A stretch of DNA of 49,726 nucleotides from Pseudomonadota bacterium (GCA_021816425.1 JAKAXT010000004.1:1-49726), one strand, 5' to 3'; numbered from the stretch's first letter, positions 25,471 through 36,253 are shown. The notes: generated from the sequence alone by a model not told the origin. Made by a program: numbers and translations.

Positions 25471-27491
25471 CCGGCAAGAATTGGACGATTTCCGAGAAGG
25501 ACGACGTAGTCGAGCTCGTCCTGGACATGCCGGAGCGGCGCCACAACGTGCTCTCGAGCGAGGTCTTGGGCGAACTCGACCAAGTGCTTGCCGAGCTCGA
25601 GACGCGATCCGCGCGCGGGCTGATCATCCGCTCGGGCAAGCCCGCCGGCTTCGCGGTCGGCGCCGACGTACGCGAGTTCCGGCGCATCCTCGATGCCGCC
25701 CGTGCCGCCGAACTCACGCGCGCCGGGCAGATGGTCCTCGATCGCCTTTCCCGTCTCCCTTACCCGTCGGTGGCGGTCATCCACGGACCCTGTCTCGGGG
25801 GCGGGCTCGAACTCGCGCTCGCCTGCAGCTATCGCGTCGCCTGCGACGACGAGCGTACGAGCCTCGGCCTGCCCGAGGTCAAGCTCGGCATCCACCCGGG
25901 GTTCGGCGGGACCGTGCGGTTGCCGGCCTTGATCGGGGCCTTGCCGGCGCTCTCCCTGATGCTCGGCGGGCGGGCCGTGTCGGCGCGCCGCGCCCGCGGT
26001 CTCGGGCTCGTGGACGAGTGCGTCCCTGATCGGCACCTGGACACCGCGGCCCGCACGCTCCTGCGCGACGTGCCCCCCAAGGCGCGCCCCCCCTGGCACC
26101 AGGCATGGGTCGGGGCGCCGTTCCTGCGGCCTTACCTGGGCGCGTTCATGCATCGGCGCCTGAAGGCGAAGGTCGACTGCCGTCATTATCCGGCCCCCTG
26201 CCGCATCGTGTCCCTCTGGGCGCGCCAGGCCCCGCTCGAGACCGAGGCCTTGTCGTGCGCCGAGATGCTCGTGACCCCCACGAGCCGACACCTCGTGCAC
26301 CTGTTCGAGGTGTCCGAGGACCTGAAGCGGCGCGCCCGCGAACGGGCCCACGGGATCCAGCGCGTGCATGTGGTGGGCGCCGGCGTGATGGGCGCGGACA
26401 TCGCCGCGTGGGCGGCCCTCAAGGGCTTCCACGTAAGCCTCCAGGATCGCGCGCCGGAGGTGGTCGCGCGCGCGATCAAGAAGGCCCATGGGCTGTTCGC
26501 CGACCGCCTGAAGGGCCGCGCCGCGGAGGCCGCGCGCGACAGGCTGATGCCGGATTTACGGGGGGCGGCCCTGCCGCGAGCCGATCTCGTCATCGAGGCC
26601 ATCGTCGAAGATCGCGATGCCAAGCGCGCGTTGTTTGCGCAGATCGAGGCGCGGGTGCCGGAAGGGACCATCATGGCGACCAACACCTCCAGCATCCCCC
26701 TGGACGAGCTCGCCGCCGGGCTCGCCGTCCCCGGGCGCCTGGTCGGGCTGCATTTCTTCAACCCCGTGGCGAAGATGCCCTTGATCGAGGTGATCGGCGG
26801 GACCGCCACCACGCTCGCGACCCTCGCCGCGATGCGCAGCCTCGCCGTCAGCCTCGACCGGCTGCCCGTGGACGTGAAAAGCTCGCCCGGCTTCCTCGTG
26901 AATCGCGCCCTCATGCCCTATCTGCTGGAGGCCGTGACCTTGGCGGAGGAGGGCGTGGCGCTCGCCGACATCGACGCCGCCGCCACCGATTTCGGGATGC
27001 CGATGGGTCCGATCGCGCTTGCCGACACAGTCGGGCTCGACGTCTGCCTGGCCGTGGCGCAGACGTTGGGCGCGGCCCTCGACATGCCGGTCCCGGCGCT
27101 GCTCGCGCGCAAGGTCGAGGCCGGCGCCTTGGGGAAAAAGACCGGCCAGGGCTTCTATCGCTATCCCCCCCCGCGCCGCTCCCCGCTAAGCCGCCGGCCG
27201 GCCCCCGACTCGGCGATAGGCGAGCGGCTCATCATGCGGCTCGTGAACGAGGCCGCGCGCTGTTTGCGCCTGGGCATCGTCGGTGACGCCGACATGGTGG
27301 ATATCGGCCTCGTCTACGGCACGGGCTTCGCGCCCTTCCGCGGCGGGCCGCTCGGCTATGCCGAGGCCCTGGGGGCAAGCGAGGTGCGCGGCCGGCTTCT
27401 GGAACTGACCCAGCGCCATGGACCGCGCTTCACGCCCGACGAGGCCTGGTCGCAGGGGGAGTTTCTTGCGCGCCGGTCCCCCAACGCATGA
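25467..27491 (+). CDS. Enoyl-CoA hydratase / 3-hydroxyacyl-CoA dehydrogenase (FadB/FadJ type)
   Basis: Crotonase GPCLGGGLELALACSYRVA; VHVVGAGVMGADIAAWAALKG; ATNTSSIPLDELA, GLHFFNPVAKMPLIEVI. ATGA overlap. Confidence 0.93.
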   Translation: MTGKNWTISEKDDVVELVLDMPERRHNVLSSEVLGELDQVLAELETRSARGLIIRSGKPAGFAVGADVREFRRILDAARAAELTRAGQMVLDRLSRLPYPSVAVIHGPCLGGGLELALACSYRVACDDERTSLGLPEVKLGIHPGFGGTVRLPALIGALPALSLMLGGRAVSARRARGLGLVDECVPDRHLDTAARTLLRDVPPKARPPWHQAWVGAPFLRPYLGAFMHRRLKAKVDCRHYPAPCRIVSLWARQAPLETEALSCAEMLVTPTSRHLVHLFEVSEDLKRRARERAHGIQRVHVVGAGVMGADIAAWAALKGFHVSLQDRAPEVVARAIKKAHGLFADRLKGRAAEAARDRLMPDLRGAALPRADLVIEAIVEDRDAKRALFAQIEARVPEGTIMATNTSSIPLDELAAGLAVPGRLVGLHFFNPVAKMPLIEVIGGTATTLATLAAMRSLAVSLDRLPVDVKSSPGFLVNRALMPYLLEAVTLAEEGVALADIDAAATDFGMPMGPIALADTVGLDVCLAVAQTLGAALDMPVPALLARKVEAGALGKKTGQGFYRYPPPRRSPLSRRPAPDSAIGERLIMRLVNEAARCLRLGIVGDADMVDIGLVYGTGFAPFRGGPLGYAEALGASEVRGRLLELTQRHGPRFTPDEAWSQGEFLARRSPNA

Positions 27492-29167
27492 GCGGCCCCC
27501 TGTCGAACGCCCCGGCCACGCTGGGCGGTCTGTTTGCCCGCCGCATCGCCACGACCCCCGATGAACCCGCCTACCGGGGTTACGATGGCCGGGGGTGGCG
27601 CGCCTGGAGCTGGGGCGAGGCCGGGCGCGAGGTCGCGCGGGCGCGCGCGGCCTTCGCCGCGAGCGGGCTCTCTCCGGGGGATCGCGTGGGCATCTGCGCC
27701 TACAACGCCCCCGAATGGGTGTTCTGCGACATCGCGGCCTTGTCCCTGGGCCTCACGGTCGTGTCCCTGTTCTTCAATGACCGCGCGGAGAATATCGCCT
27801 ACTGCCTGAAGGACGCCGGTGTTCGCTGGCTGTTCATCGATCGGCCGCCGGCCCCCGAAATCCTGGCCTGCGGGCTCCAGGGCATCGTGAGCTTCAAGGA
27901 GGTGCGCGGCGTCGTGCCGTTCCAGGAGTGGCTCGCGGCCGGCCGCAAGGCGCGGCCAGCGCCGCGTGAGCCGGATCCCGATGAGCTCGCGACCATCGTC
28001 TACACCTCGGGGACCACGGGGCGGCCCAAGGGCGTCATGCTGAGCCACCGCAACATCCTTGCCAATGTCGGGGCCCTGCTCGCCGCGATCCCCGAGGTTG
28101 CCGTCCAGCCGCACCGCTTCCTGTCGTTTCTGCCCCTGTCGCACATGCTCGAACGGACCGTCGGGGAGTTCGTGGCGATGGCCATGGGCGCCGAGACCGT
28201 GTTCTCGCGGGGCATCTCCGATCTGGGGGCGGATCTCGGCATCGCGCGGCCCACCATCCTCGTGAGCGTACCCAAGATCTTCGAGCGCACCTACGGCAAG
28301 ATGCAGGAGGAGATGAAGGGATCGCCCCGCCGCGAGCGGCTCGTGGCGCGCGCCTCGGCGGCGGGCCTGGCCGTCTTCGAGGGACGCGCCCGGGGGCTCG
28401 AGCGCCTGTCCGCCTGGTTCTATGACGCCCTCGTGGGGCGCGCGGTACGCCGCCGCCTGGGTGGGAAGCTGCGCTACGTGTTCCTGGGGGGCGCCCCGGC
28501 ATCGCCTCGCCTGCTCGCCTACTTCACGGGCCTCGGCCTGCACTTCCTGCAGGGCTACGGACTCACCGAGACCTCCCCTGTGATCAGCTGTCTTCATCTC
28601 GCCGATCGCGATCTCGCCTCGGTGGGCCGGCCGCTCGCGAACCTCACCGTGCGCTTCCTGGACGGTGAGATCTGCGTCAAGGGTCCGAGCATCATGCGGG
28701 GGTACTGGAATCATCCCGAGGCCACCGCCGAGACGATCGACGCCGAGGGGTTCCTCCATACGGGAGACCTCGGGCGTCTCGACAACGGTCTCTTGTATCT
28801 CACCGGGCGGGCCAAGGACATCATCGTCCTGTCGAACGGGGAAAAGGTGGCGCCGGCCGACGTCGAGCAGGCCATCCTCCAAGACCGCGCCTTCGAGCAG
28901 GCGCTTGTGGTGGGGGAGGGGCGGGGCGCCCTGGCGCTGCTTGCCGTGAGCGACATAGAGGACGAGGAAATACTGCGCGATCGCGCCAACGAACAGCTCC
29001 ACGCCTTTCCGGGATACACGCGGATCCGCCATGTGCTGCGCGTAAACGGCCCCTGGACGATCGAAAACGGCTTCCTCACGCCGACCCTGAAGGTCCGGCG
29101 CCAATCGATAGAGGAACGCTACCAGGCCGCCATAGACGGCCTCTACGCGGCCGGACACGACCGCTGA
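27488..29167 (+). CDS. Long-chain acyl-CoA synthetase (AMP-forming)
   Basis: TIVYTSGTTGRPKGVMLSH, QGYGLTETSPVIS, HTGDLGRLDNGLLYLTGRAKDIIVLSNGEKVAP. ATGA overlap. Confidence 0.92.
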   Translation: MSGPLSNAPATLGGLFARRIATTPDEPAYRGYDGRGWRAWSWGEAGREVARARAAFAASGLSPGDRVGICAYNAPEWVFCDIAALSLGLTVVSLFFNDRAENIAYCLKDAGVRWLFIDRPPAPEILACGLQGIVSFKEVRGVVPFQEWLAAGRKARPAPREPDPDELATIVYTSGTTGRPKGVMLSHRNILANVGALLAAIPEVAVQPHRFLSFLPLSHMLERTVGEFVAMAMGAETVFSRGISDLGADLGIARPTILVSVPKIFERTYGKMQEEMKGSPRRERLVARASAAGLAVFEGRARGLERLSAWFYDALVGRAVRRRLGGKLRYVFLGGAPASPRLLAYFTGLGLHFLQGYGLTETSPVISCLHLADRDLASVGRPLANLTVRFLDGEICVKGPSIMRGYWNHPEATAETIDAEGFLHTGDLGRLDNGLLYLTGRAKDIIVLSNGEKVAPADVEQAILQDRAFEQALVVGEGRGALALLAVSDIEDEEILRDRANEQLHAFPGYTRIRHVLRVNGPWTIENGFLTPTLKVRRQSIEERYQAAIDGLYAAGHDR

Positions 29168-29258
29168 GGGCCGCGGCCCGGGCGCCTTTACGGCCCGCCG
29201 CCCTTGACAGCGGCCGCATCCGGCCCCCCTAATCTCCCTATCTCCTTGGAGCGGCGCA

Positions 29259-29708
29259 ATGGACATGGCGAAGATCGGACGCATAGCCTTGGGGGTCTGG
29301 GGCCTGGCATGGGCCGTGGCGGCCGCGGCCCAGGCGCCGCAGATCGCGGCCGGCGAATGGCGGATGACGGCCCGCGCGCCCGGTGGCCCCATGCATTACT
29401 CGACGTGCCTGCGCGGCGGTCACATAACGGCACGGAAGATCCTGCGCAACGAGGGGAGCCATTGCCGCATGGTCAGCCCCGTGAGCGTCCAGGGGACGCT
29501 GATCACCGTAAGCGAGGTGTGCCGCCTGAGCCAGGCGGGCGGCCGCGGGGAGATCCGCGTGCATGTCTCGGCGCGCCTGCGTCTGGGCCCGGGGGGACGG
29601 AGCTTCGCGGGCCGCACGCGCGCGGTCATAAGCACGGCCCTGGGCAAGGTGGTCGAGCATCAGCGCATCACCGGCATGCGCATCGGTCCGTGCAAGGGCG
29701 GCTCATAA
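29259..29708 (+). CDS. DUF3617-like secreted protein
   Basis: Signal peptide then AAGEWRMTARAPGG...CLRGG...; four or more Cys in a DUF3617-like pattern. Confidence 0.65.
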   Translation: MDMAKIGRIALGVWGLAWAVAAAAQAPQIAAGEWRMTARAPGGPMHYSTCLRGGHITARKILRNEGSHCRMVSPVSVQGTLITVSEVCRLSQAGGRGEIRVHVSARLRLGPGGRSFAGRTRAVISTALGKVVEHQRITGMRIGPCKGGS

Positions 29709-29768
29709 AGCCGCACGGCCGCAGGCGGCGGACCGCCGCGCCGGACCTCTACCGAAGACGCGAGGGCG

Positions 29769-30665
29769 CTATTCGTCGTTCGCGAAGTCCGAGAGATCTT
29801 CCCTGTGCCAGTAGCCCACGCATTCGTCGTAGGCGGAGGCAAGCCACAGGAAGGGCCGATCGGGGAAGCGGGCCTCGAGCGACTCGCGACTCGCCCCGAC
29901 CTCCAGGATCAGGCGCCCCTCGTCCGTGAGGTGCCTCGATGCGCCCCGCAGTATGGGCAGTACGAGATCGAGCCCGTCGGGGCCCGCTTCGAGCGCCAGC
30001 GCGGGCTCGGTGCGGTACTCCCGCGGCAAAGCCGCCATCTCGGCGGTGGAGACGTAGGGCGGGTTGCTCAAAATGAGATCGTAGCGCCGGCCCTCGAGCC
30101 CGGCGTAGAGGTCCGAGGCGATGAGACGCACGCGCTCGCCGAGGCCGTGGAGGCGGACGTTGCGCGAGGCGACCTTGAGGGCGTCCTGCGAGATATCGAC
30201 CGCGTCCACGCTGGCGCCCGGGAAGGCGCGCGCCGCGGCGATCGCGATCGCCCCGCTGCCCGTGCAGAGATCGAGGATGGAGCGGATGTCGGGATCGGCA
30301 AGCGGCGAGGCCCCGTCTTCCGGCAGGAATTCGCCGATCAGGGAGCGCGGGACGATGACGCGCCGATCGACGAGGTAGCGGCGCCCCATGAACCATGCCT
30401 CGCCAAGCAGGTAGGCGAGCGGCTGGCGGGTGCGGATACGCGCGGCCAGGAGGGTGCGGATACGCGCCACCGCCTTGCGGCCCGGGACCTCGCCGAGCTT
30501 TGCCGTAAGCCGGTCCGGCGGGATCTTCAGGGCCCCGGACACGAGCCACGCCGCCTCGTCGCGGACGTCCAGGGTCCCGTGCCCGAAGGCCACGTGCGCG
30601 GCCTTGAGCCTGCGCTCCACGTACAGGACGTGATCGCGGACCGTGCGCGGGGCGCCGTAGACCAT
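29769..30665 (-). CDS. prmB: 50S ribosomal protein L3 N5-glutamine methyltransferase
   Basis: LDLCTGSGAIAIAAARAFPGASVDAVDIS; SNPPYVSTAEMAALPREYRTEPALALEAGPDGLDLVLPIL. Confidence 0.9.
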   Translation of the reverse strand: MVYGAPRTVRDHVLYVERRLKAAHVAFGHGTLDVRDEAAWLVSGALKIPPDRLTAKLGEVPGRKAVARIRTLLAARIRTRQPLAYLLGEAWFMGRRYLVDRRVIVPRSLIGEFLPEDGASPLADPDIRSILDLCTGSGAIAIAAARAFPGASVDAVDISQDALKVASRNVRLHGLGERVRLIASDLYAGLEGRRYDLILSNPPYVSTAEMAALPREYRTEPALALEAGPDGLDLVLPILRGASRHLTDEGRLILEVGASRESLEARFPDRPFLWLASAYDECVGYWHREDLSDFANDE

Positions 30666-30810
30666 CAGCGACCGTCCCGTTCCGGGATCGTGCCGGCCGT
30701 CAGTGGCGGGCCCTGGATGCGCCGCGCCCCGCGATCTGGCCGCGGAGGCTTGCGTTCACGGCACGTCCGGCAAGGCCCCGCGCTCACGGTGGATTGTGAG
30801 GTGGGCGCGA

Positions 30811-32073
30811 TCAGGCCGACCGATCCGGGGGTGGCAGGTAGTGTTTGGGGTAGGGGGCGCGCGCCACGCCGGTATCGATCGCGGCTTGCGCGACGGCCGG
30901 AGGGACCCGGTCCCGCAGACGCGGGTCGAGGGGCTTTGGTATGAAATAGTCCGCGCCGAACTCGAGGCTATCGAGGCGGTAGGCGCGCATGACCTCGGCC
31001 GGCACCGGCTCTTTCGCGAGCGCGCTCAGGGCATGCACGGCGCCAAGCTGCATGGCCTGGTTGATGGTCCGGGCGCGCACGTCGAGCGCGCCGCGGAATA
31101 TGAACGGAAAGCCCAGGACGTTGTTCACCTGGTTCGGGTAATCCGAGCGGCCGGTGGCCATCACGAGATCCGCGCGCGCGGCATGCGCGACCTCGGGCAG
31201 GATCTCCGGGACCGGATTGGCGAGCGCGAACACGATCGGGCGCCCCGCCATGCTCTGCACCATCGGCGCGTCCACGAGATCGGCCGCCGCGACACCCACG
31301 AAAACGTCGGCCCCCTTCATGGCCTCGCGCAAAGTCCTGAGCGGTGTCACATGGGCGAAGGGGCGCTTGTACTCGTTCAGGTCGGCGCGTTCACTGTGCA
31401 CCACGCCGCGGCTGTCGACCAGGATGATGTTTTCCACGGCCGCGCCCAGGCTCATGAGCAGCCGCATGGAGGTGATGCCGGCGGCGCCCGCGCCGAGACA
31501 GACGATGCGCGCGGTCTTCAGGGATTTTCCCTGGAGTTCGAGGGCGTTCAACAGTCCTGCACAGACGATCACCGCGGTTCCGTGCTGATCGTCGTGGAAG
31601 ACCGGGATCGAGAGGCGCTCGCTCAGGGCCTTTTCGATGGCAAAGCAGGCGGGCGCGGCGATGTCTTCGAGGTTGATGCCCCCGAAGGTCGGCTCGAGCG
31701 CCGCCACGACCTCGATGAACTGTTCCGGGGACCGGGCGTTGATCTCGAGGTCGAAGACGTCGATGTCCGCGAATCGCTTGAAAAGGACGCCCTTGCCTTC
31801 GAGGACCGGCTTCGCGGCCAGCGCCCCGACGTTCCCGAGACCCAGGACCGCGGTCCCATCGCTCACCACCGCCACCAGGTTGCCCTTGGCGGTGTAGCGG
31901 TAGGCATCCTCGGGGTCGGCCGCGATGGCGCGCACGGGCTCCGCGACGCCCGGCGTGTAGGCGAGCGCCAGGTCGCCTTGCGTTTCACACGGCTTCGTCG
32001 CTACGACCGCGATCTTGCCCGGGGGGCTTGCGGCATGATACGAGAGCGCCGCTTCTCGTGCCTTCTCCGTCAT
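30811..32073 (-). CDS. Malic enzyme, NAD(P)-dependent
   Basis: [67 protein letters not shown]. Confidence 0.93.
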   Translation of the reverse strand: MTEKAREAALSYHAASPPGKIAVVATKPCETQGDLALAYTPGVAEPVRAIAADPEDAYRYTAKGNLVAVVSDGTAVLGLGNVGALAAKPVLEGKGVLFKRFADIDVFDLEINARSPEQFIEVVAALEPTFGGINLEDIAAPACFAIEKALSERLSIPVFHDDQHGTAVIVCAGLLNALELQGKSLKTARIVCLGAGAAGITSMRLLMSLGAAVENIILVDSRGVVHSERADLNEYKRPFAHVTPLRTLREAMKGADVFVGVAAADLVDAPMVQSMAGRPIVFALANPVPEILPEVAHAARADLVMATGRSDYPNQVNNVLGFPFIFRGALDVRARTINQAMQLGAVHALSALAKEPVPAEVMRAYRLDSLEFGADYFIPKPLDPRLRDRVPPAVAQAAIDTGVARAPYPKHYLPPPDRSA

Positions 32074-32085
32074 GCCAGTCCGCGT

Positions 32086-32295
32086 CTACTTGCCGCGCAG
32101 ACCGTACTTCTGACGGAACTTCTCGACGCGCCCGGTGCTGTCGACGATCTTTTGCTTGCCCGTGTAGAACGGGTGGCAGACCGAGCAGACTTCGACGGCC
32201 AGGTCATGGCCCAGCGTGGAGCCCGTCTTGAAGGCATTCCCGCACGCGCAAGTGACCGTGATGGTGTGATACTCGGGATGGATTTCGGCTTTCAT
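32086..32295 (-). CDS. rpmE: 50S ribosomal protein L31 (Zn-binding type)
   Basis: [65 protein letters not shown]; CxC and CxxC Zn ligands. The 188-aa ORF is over-extended. Confidence 0.95.
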   Translation of the reverse strand: MKAEIHPEYHTITVTCACGNAFKTGSTLGHDLAVEVCSVCHPFYTGKQKIVDSTGRVEKFRQKYGLRGK

Positions 32296-32700
32296 GGTGC
32301 GCCTCGGTAAGGGCGTTATGCTGATACAAAGACCGCGCACTATAAGGAAAACCCCGGATCCGCGCAAGTCCCGCCCTTGCTTGCCGCGCCAGGGCATGCC
32401 TGAACCCGCCCCCCGCTTCGACACGTGCCGGGCCCCGAAACGGGATTCGGGCGAAGCGGAAAGGCGGGGCGCGCCATCCCGCGCCCCCATGAAGCGTCTT
32501 TCGGTCGCTCGCAAGGCCTTTCGGGGCCCGCGCGGATCACCGCCCCCCGACCCTGGCAGGCCAGGTCGCCCGAGACCCGGGTCTCCCCGCCCTGAAGAGA
32601 CCGGACAGGCCAGTGACGCCCGAAGCCTTCCGTGCGCGCTCATGGGGGCCAAGGCCCGGCGGCGCGCGATCGGCGAGCGGCGTGGCCGGCCAACGCCGAT

Positions 32701-34035
32701 CTATGGCTGGCCGATCATGCGTCGGTAGGCGGTCCGCAGGGCCTGGGCATCGCCGACGTTGCCGGGGAAGATCACGACCGGCATCCGCGGGTGCCGCGGG
32801 TGATCCGCGGGGCAGCAGACCACGGAGCAGCCCGGTACGATCTGGCCTACGACCTCGCAGCTGTCCAGGGCGAGCCCCGTGCTCAGGACGTCGTTGGACG
32901 TGATCCCTCCCTTACTGATCAGAAAACCCGTGGTCTGCGGCAGGGACTGTACGATACGCATCAGGAAGCCGGAGACCGCCACGCCGAACCGCAGACGCTC
33001 CTCGCGGCTCGCGAACTGGCGCTCCTCGCGGCTCGTGAAGAGGACCGCGGTCTTGTGCGCCTCGTGCGCGGCGTCGATCTCGCCCAGGATCCGGGCCGCG
33101 AAGGCGTCATCCGCCTTGGCGGCGCACCCGACGTCGATCTCGACCGCCGATACGGTGGGTTCGTTCAGGAGCGCGCTCAGCTGCTCGGTGGTTTTGCGCA
33201 CATGCGAGCCGACTACGACCACCCCCACGGGCCCCCGCGCATAGCCCGACATCGCCTCCGGAGGGACGGGTTGGGGGGGAAGCTTCGCAAACGACGTGAG
33301 CAGGCTCGCCGCGCTGCGAAACAGGAAACGCCGCCCGGCATCGACGGCCTCGTCGACGGCGCGGGTGAATTGGTCGAGATCGCCCTGCTCGACGGCGTCG
33401 ACCACGCAACAGGCGTTGTCGGCAAGCTGCCGTAGGCGCGCGCCGCAGCCGGCGCGCACCTCCGACAGCGCAAAGAGCGTCACTTCGCCGGCCCCTATGC
33501 GCCCACGGGTCTTCTCCGCGACATATTCGCGAAGGTCGCTGTTGCGATAGCCAAAGACGGTGTCGCGCGCGAACTCCGTCTCGTGCGCGGGTACCGGGAC
33601 GCCGTCCATCAAAACGTAGTGGCGCCCGCCGCGCGTCACGCGCCCGCCCTCGAAGAATGCCGGGATGAGGAAGTGGGCGTCGAAGGGACCCAGCTCCTCG
33701 GTCATGACGTCGGTCTCGACCGGGTAATGGCCGCGCAGGGTCGAGTCCGAGCGGCTGACGAAGATGGGGCGTATCGTCAGGCCTTCGCGCGCCAGGTCAT
33801 CGAGGGCCTCCCGCAGGTTGCGGCACACCGTGCGCACCGTGCCGGCGGCCTCGTCGGGCCCCATGCTGCGCGTGTTCGTCAGAATGAAGAACAGCGGGCC
33901 CTCGGCGCGCAAGGCCTTCGTAAGCGTGGCCTTGTCCCAGCGGGTGAGCAGGAGGCAGGAATGGACGGTCTGTGATCCCGTCGGGTCATCGTCCAGAACG
34001 ATGACCTTGCGCCCCCCCTCGCCTCGGGTGCCCAC
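32701..34035 (-). CDS. Four-carbon acid sugar kinase family protein (DUF1537-type)
   Basis: VIVLDDDPTGSQTVHSC; ILTNTRSM; FVSRSDSTLRGHYPVE; LISKGGITSNDVLSTGL. Confidence 0.87.
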   Translation of the reverse strand: MGTRGEGGRKVIVLDDDPTGSQTVHSCLLLTRWDKATLTKALRAEGPLFFILTNTRSMGPDEAAGTVRTVCRNLREALDDLAREGLTIRPIFVSRSDSTLRGHYPVETDVMTEELGPFDAHFLIPAFFEGGRVTRGGRHYVLMDGVPVPAHETEFARDTVFGYRNSDLREYVAEKTRGRIGAGEVTLFALSEVRAGCGARLRQLADNACCVVDAVEQGDLDQFTRAVDEAVDAGRRFLFRSAASLLTSFAKLPPQPVPPEAMSGYARGPVGVVVVGSHVRKTTEQLSALLNEPTVSAVEIDVGCAAKADDAFAARILGEIDAAHEAHKTAVLFTSREERQFASREERLRFGVAVSGFLMRIVQSLPQTTGFLISKGGITSNDVLSTGLALDSCEVVGQIVPGCSVVCCPADHPRHPRMPVVIFPGNVGDAQALRTAYRRMIGQP

Positions 34036-34036
34036 C

Positions 34037-36253
34037 TTATTCGCCCATCGCCAGGACCTGGGCCGCGATACTGTCCGCGTCGAGCCCGTTATAGTTCAAA
34101 AGCTCCCCTGGCTGCGCCGTGGTGTCGCCGCGTCTCCATGCCAGGGTGGCGCGCCGCGGGCTCCTTGTGCGCAACAGCACGGGCTCGAGCGAACCGGAGG
34201 GGCCGCCGCTCACCGCGACCAGGCGGTCGCCGTCGAAGAGCCGCGCGAACCGCGCGTCGTCCATGAAGCCGCGGTCGGGCTCGGCGACGGTTTCGGCGGC
34301 CACGTCGGAGGGCCGATACAGCTGCCGGGGGTTGACGACCGCCACTATGCGCACCCCGAATCCCTCGGCCTCCAGCCGATCCTTGGCGGCAAACACCGAC
34401 AGCAGGATCATGTCCCCGGCCGCCGCCAACACGACCCGGCCGCGGCGCCCCTGCGGCCCCTCGTAGAGGACCGCCGCGCCCTCGCGTACCGCGCGCCGCG
34501 CCGCCTCGACCGTCATGTAGATCGGAAGGGGGCTCTTGGAGGCGATGATGGCCATGCCCTTGTTCCAGCTGGTCGCCGCATACTCGTAGGCCGCCTGCGC
34601 GGCGTTGGCATCGGGCGGGAACAGCAGGTAGACGTTGCCGTTACGCATCTGGGCTGCGATGTAATTCTCGATCTCCGGCCGCTGGTGGGTCCAGCCATTG
34701 CGCCCCTGCTCGAGGGCGCCCGCGGTAAATAGGCAGACGGCCGATGGCGTGCGCCGCCGCAGCTCGGCCATGGCCTGGGTCACGGTCTGATAGATGGGCC
34801 AGCCGTTGATGGCGAAGGACTCGTAGGACAGCCACAGGCTGCGACCGCCGAACAAAGCGAGCCCCGCGGCAAGTCCCGCGCACGCGTCCTCGCTCAGCGG
34901 CTCGTAGACCTGCCCCCCGGGCTCCTGGTTGTAGAGGGGGTCCGAGGTCGGGTGCCGGATCTTCAATGCGTCGTTGATGTTTTTGAGCCCCGAGGCCTCG
35001 TTGCCGTCGGCGTTGGTGACGACGAATCGCGAGTCACGGCCGCCCACCCACGCGACCAGCGCCCCCACCGCCGTGGACGACACCGCCTTCTCGGTCGCAC
35101 CGTACTCCTTGATCGGAAAGGCGCCCAGGTCGTGGAGCGCGAGGGTCTTCTCCGTCACCATCGTCTGGGCCGCCGGACCGCCGCCCGCCCGCCTGAAATT
35201 CTCCCGCACCAGGGCCCAGGCCTCGGGGCTCAGGGCCCGCGCCGCGAGCGCCGCCTCGATGTGCGGCTTATCCAGCGTGTCGCCCGCGTAGAGGTTGTGC
35301 GACTTGGCCCCGTGCGCGTGGACGCCCGCGCCCTTCAGCTGCTTGATGATGAAGGCGGTGAGCGTTCCGCCAAGCGCGCTGCGCGCGGCCTCGTCGGCCG
35401 CGGCCAGCACCGCCTGGGCAAACGCCAGGCGCCCGGCGAAGGAAAACCGGGTCGAGTCCACGTAGCGTCCGGCCTGGCCCGCGTCATCGAAATCCTTGGC
35501 GTCGATAAGGACCACGCGCCCGAAGCCGTGGGCCTCGAAGTAGCGGCGCATATCGTCGTTGGAAAGTTCCGACACCATGGAATGGTGTTCCTGGCTGAAG
35601 CCGTTCCAGACGAGCGTGGGCAGGAAATTCGTGGCCGCCGGGTAACTCGTGTGAAAGTGCTTTATGGCGCTCAGGACGTAAGGCTCGCCAAGCCCGCCGT
35701 CGCCTATCGTCACGGGGAAAAGCAGTCCCGGATGCAGAAGGGCCCCCGCCATGGCGAAGTGCTGGCCCTGACCCAGGGGGCCCGCGGGCGCCAGTATCCC
35801 CGGGATCGCCCCCGACAGGTGCCCGAGCAATCCATGCTGTTCCCGGAAGCGGTCCATGAGGTCGGCCATGGTGTGGATCCCGAGCCCTTCCAGCGATCCG
35901 TCCAGGAACATGGCGCTGTAGAAGCCCGGCGCGTGATGGCCGACCTCGGTGACGATGTGCGTGTGCCCGAGCATGACAAAAGACGCGTAGGCCTCGGCGC
36001 TGGACGCGAAGCCCCCCGGGTGTCCGGAGGCCTTGGACGCGCACATCTGCAGCGTGACGTAGCGCAGGGCGTCGGCCATGAGCAGGGTCTGGTAGGCGGC
36101 CTCCCGGGAGCCCGCATCCTTGACCGCCCGGGCGTCTTCGGGAATGGCCGGGCGCGAGCCGAGCTCCGCGAAATCGGGCCAGGGCGCGCCGAAGGATTGC
36201 ATCCCGGCGCAGAAAGCGGGCGCGGTGGACGAGGAAGCGCTCTTTGAGGTCAT
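34037..36253 (-). CDS. TPP-dependent transketolase/phosphoketolase-like enzyme
   Basis: 738 aa; MCASKASGHPGGFASSAEAY, IGDGGLGEPYVLSAIKHFH (TPP motif), SYESFAINGWPIYQTVTQAM...GRNGWTHQRPEIENYIAAQMRNGNVYLLFPPDANAAQAAY (phosphoketolase-like). Confidence 0.75.
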   Translation of the reverse strand: MTSKSASSSTAPAFCAGMQSFGAPWPDFAELGSRPAIPEDARAVKDAGSREAAYQTLLMADALRYVTLQMCASKASGHPGGFASSAEAYASFVMLGHTHIVTEVGHHAPGFYSAMFLDGSLEGLGIHTMADLMDRFREQHGLLGHLSGAIPGILAPAGPLGQGQHFAMAGALLHPGLLFPVTIGDGGLGEPYVLSAIKHFHTSYPAATNFLPTLVWNGFSQEHHSMVSELSNDDMRRYFEAHGFGRVVLIDAKDFDDAGQAGRYVDSTRFSFAGRLAFAQAVLAAADEAARSALGGTLTAFIIKQLKGAGVHAHGAKSHNLYAGDTLDKPHIEAALAARALSPEAWALVRENFRRAGGGPAAQTMVTEKTLALHDLGAFPIKEYGATEKAVSSTAVGALVAWVGGRDSRFVVTNADGNEASGLKNINDALKIRHPTSDPLYNQEPGGQVYEPLSEDACAGLAAGLALFGGRSLWLSYESFAINGWPIYQTVTQAMAELRRRTPSAVCLFTAGALEQGRNGWTHQRPEIENYIAAQMRNGNVYLLFPPDANAAQAAYEYAATSWNKGMAIIASKSPLPIYMTVEAARRAVREGAAVLYEGPQGRRGRVVLAAAGDMILLSVFAAKDRLEAEGFGVRIVAVVNPRQLYRPSDVAAETVAEPDRGFMDDARFARLFDGDRLVAVSGGPSGSLEPVLLRTRSPRRATLAWRRGDTTAQPGELLNYNGLDADSIAAQVLAMGE

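Noticed and set aside
32996-33043. 24-bp tandem duplication (CGCTCCTCGCGGCTCG...) in the sugar kinase gene
   Set aside because: In-frame (TSREERQFASREER) and short; probably ordinary slippage within a coding region.
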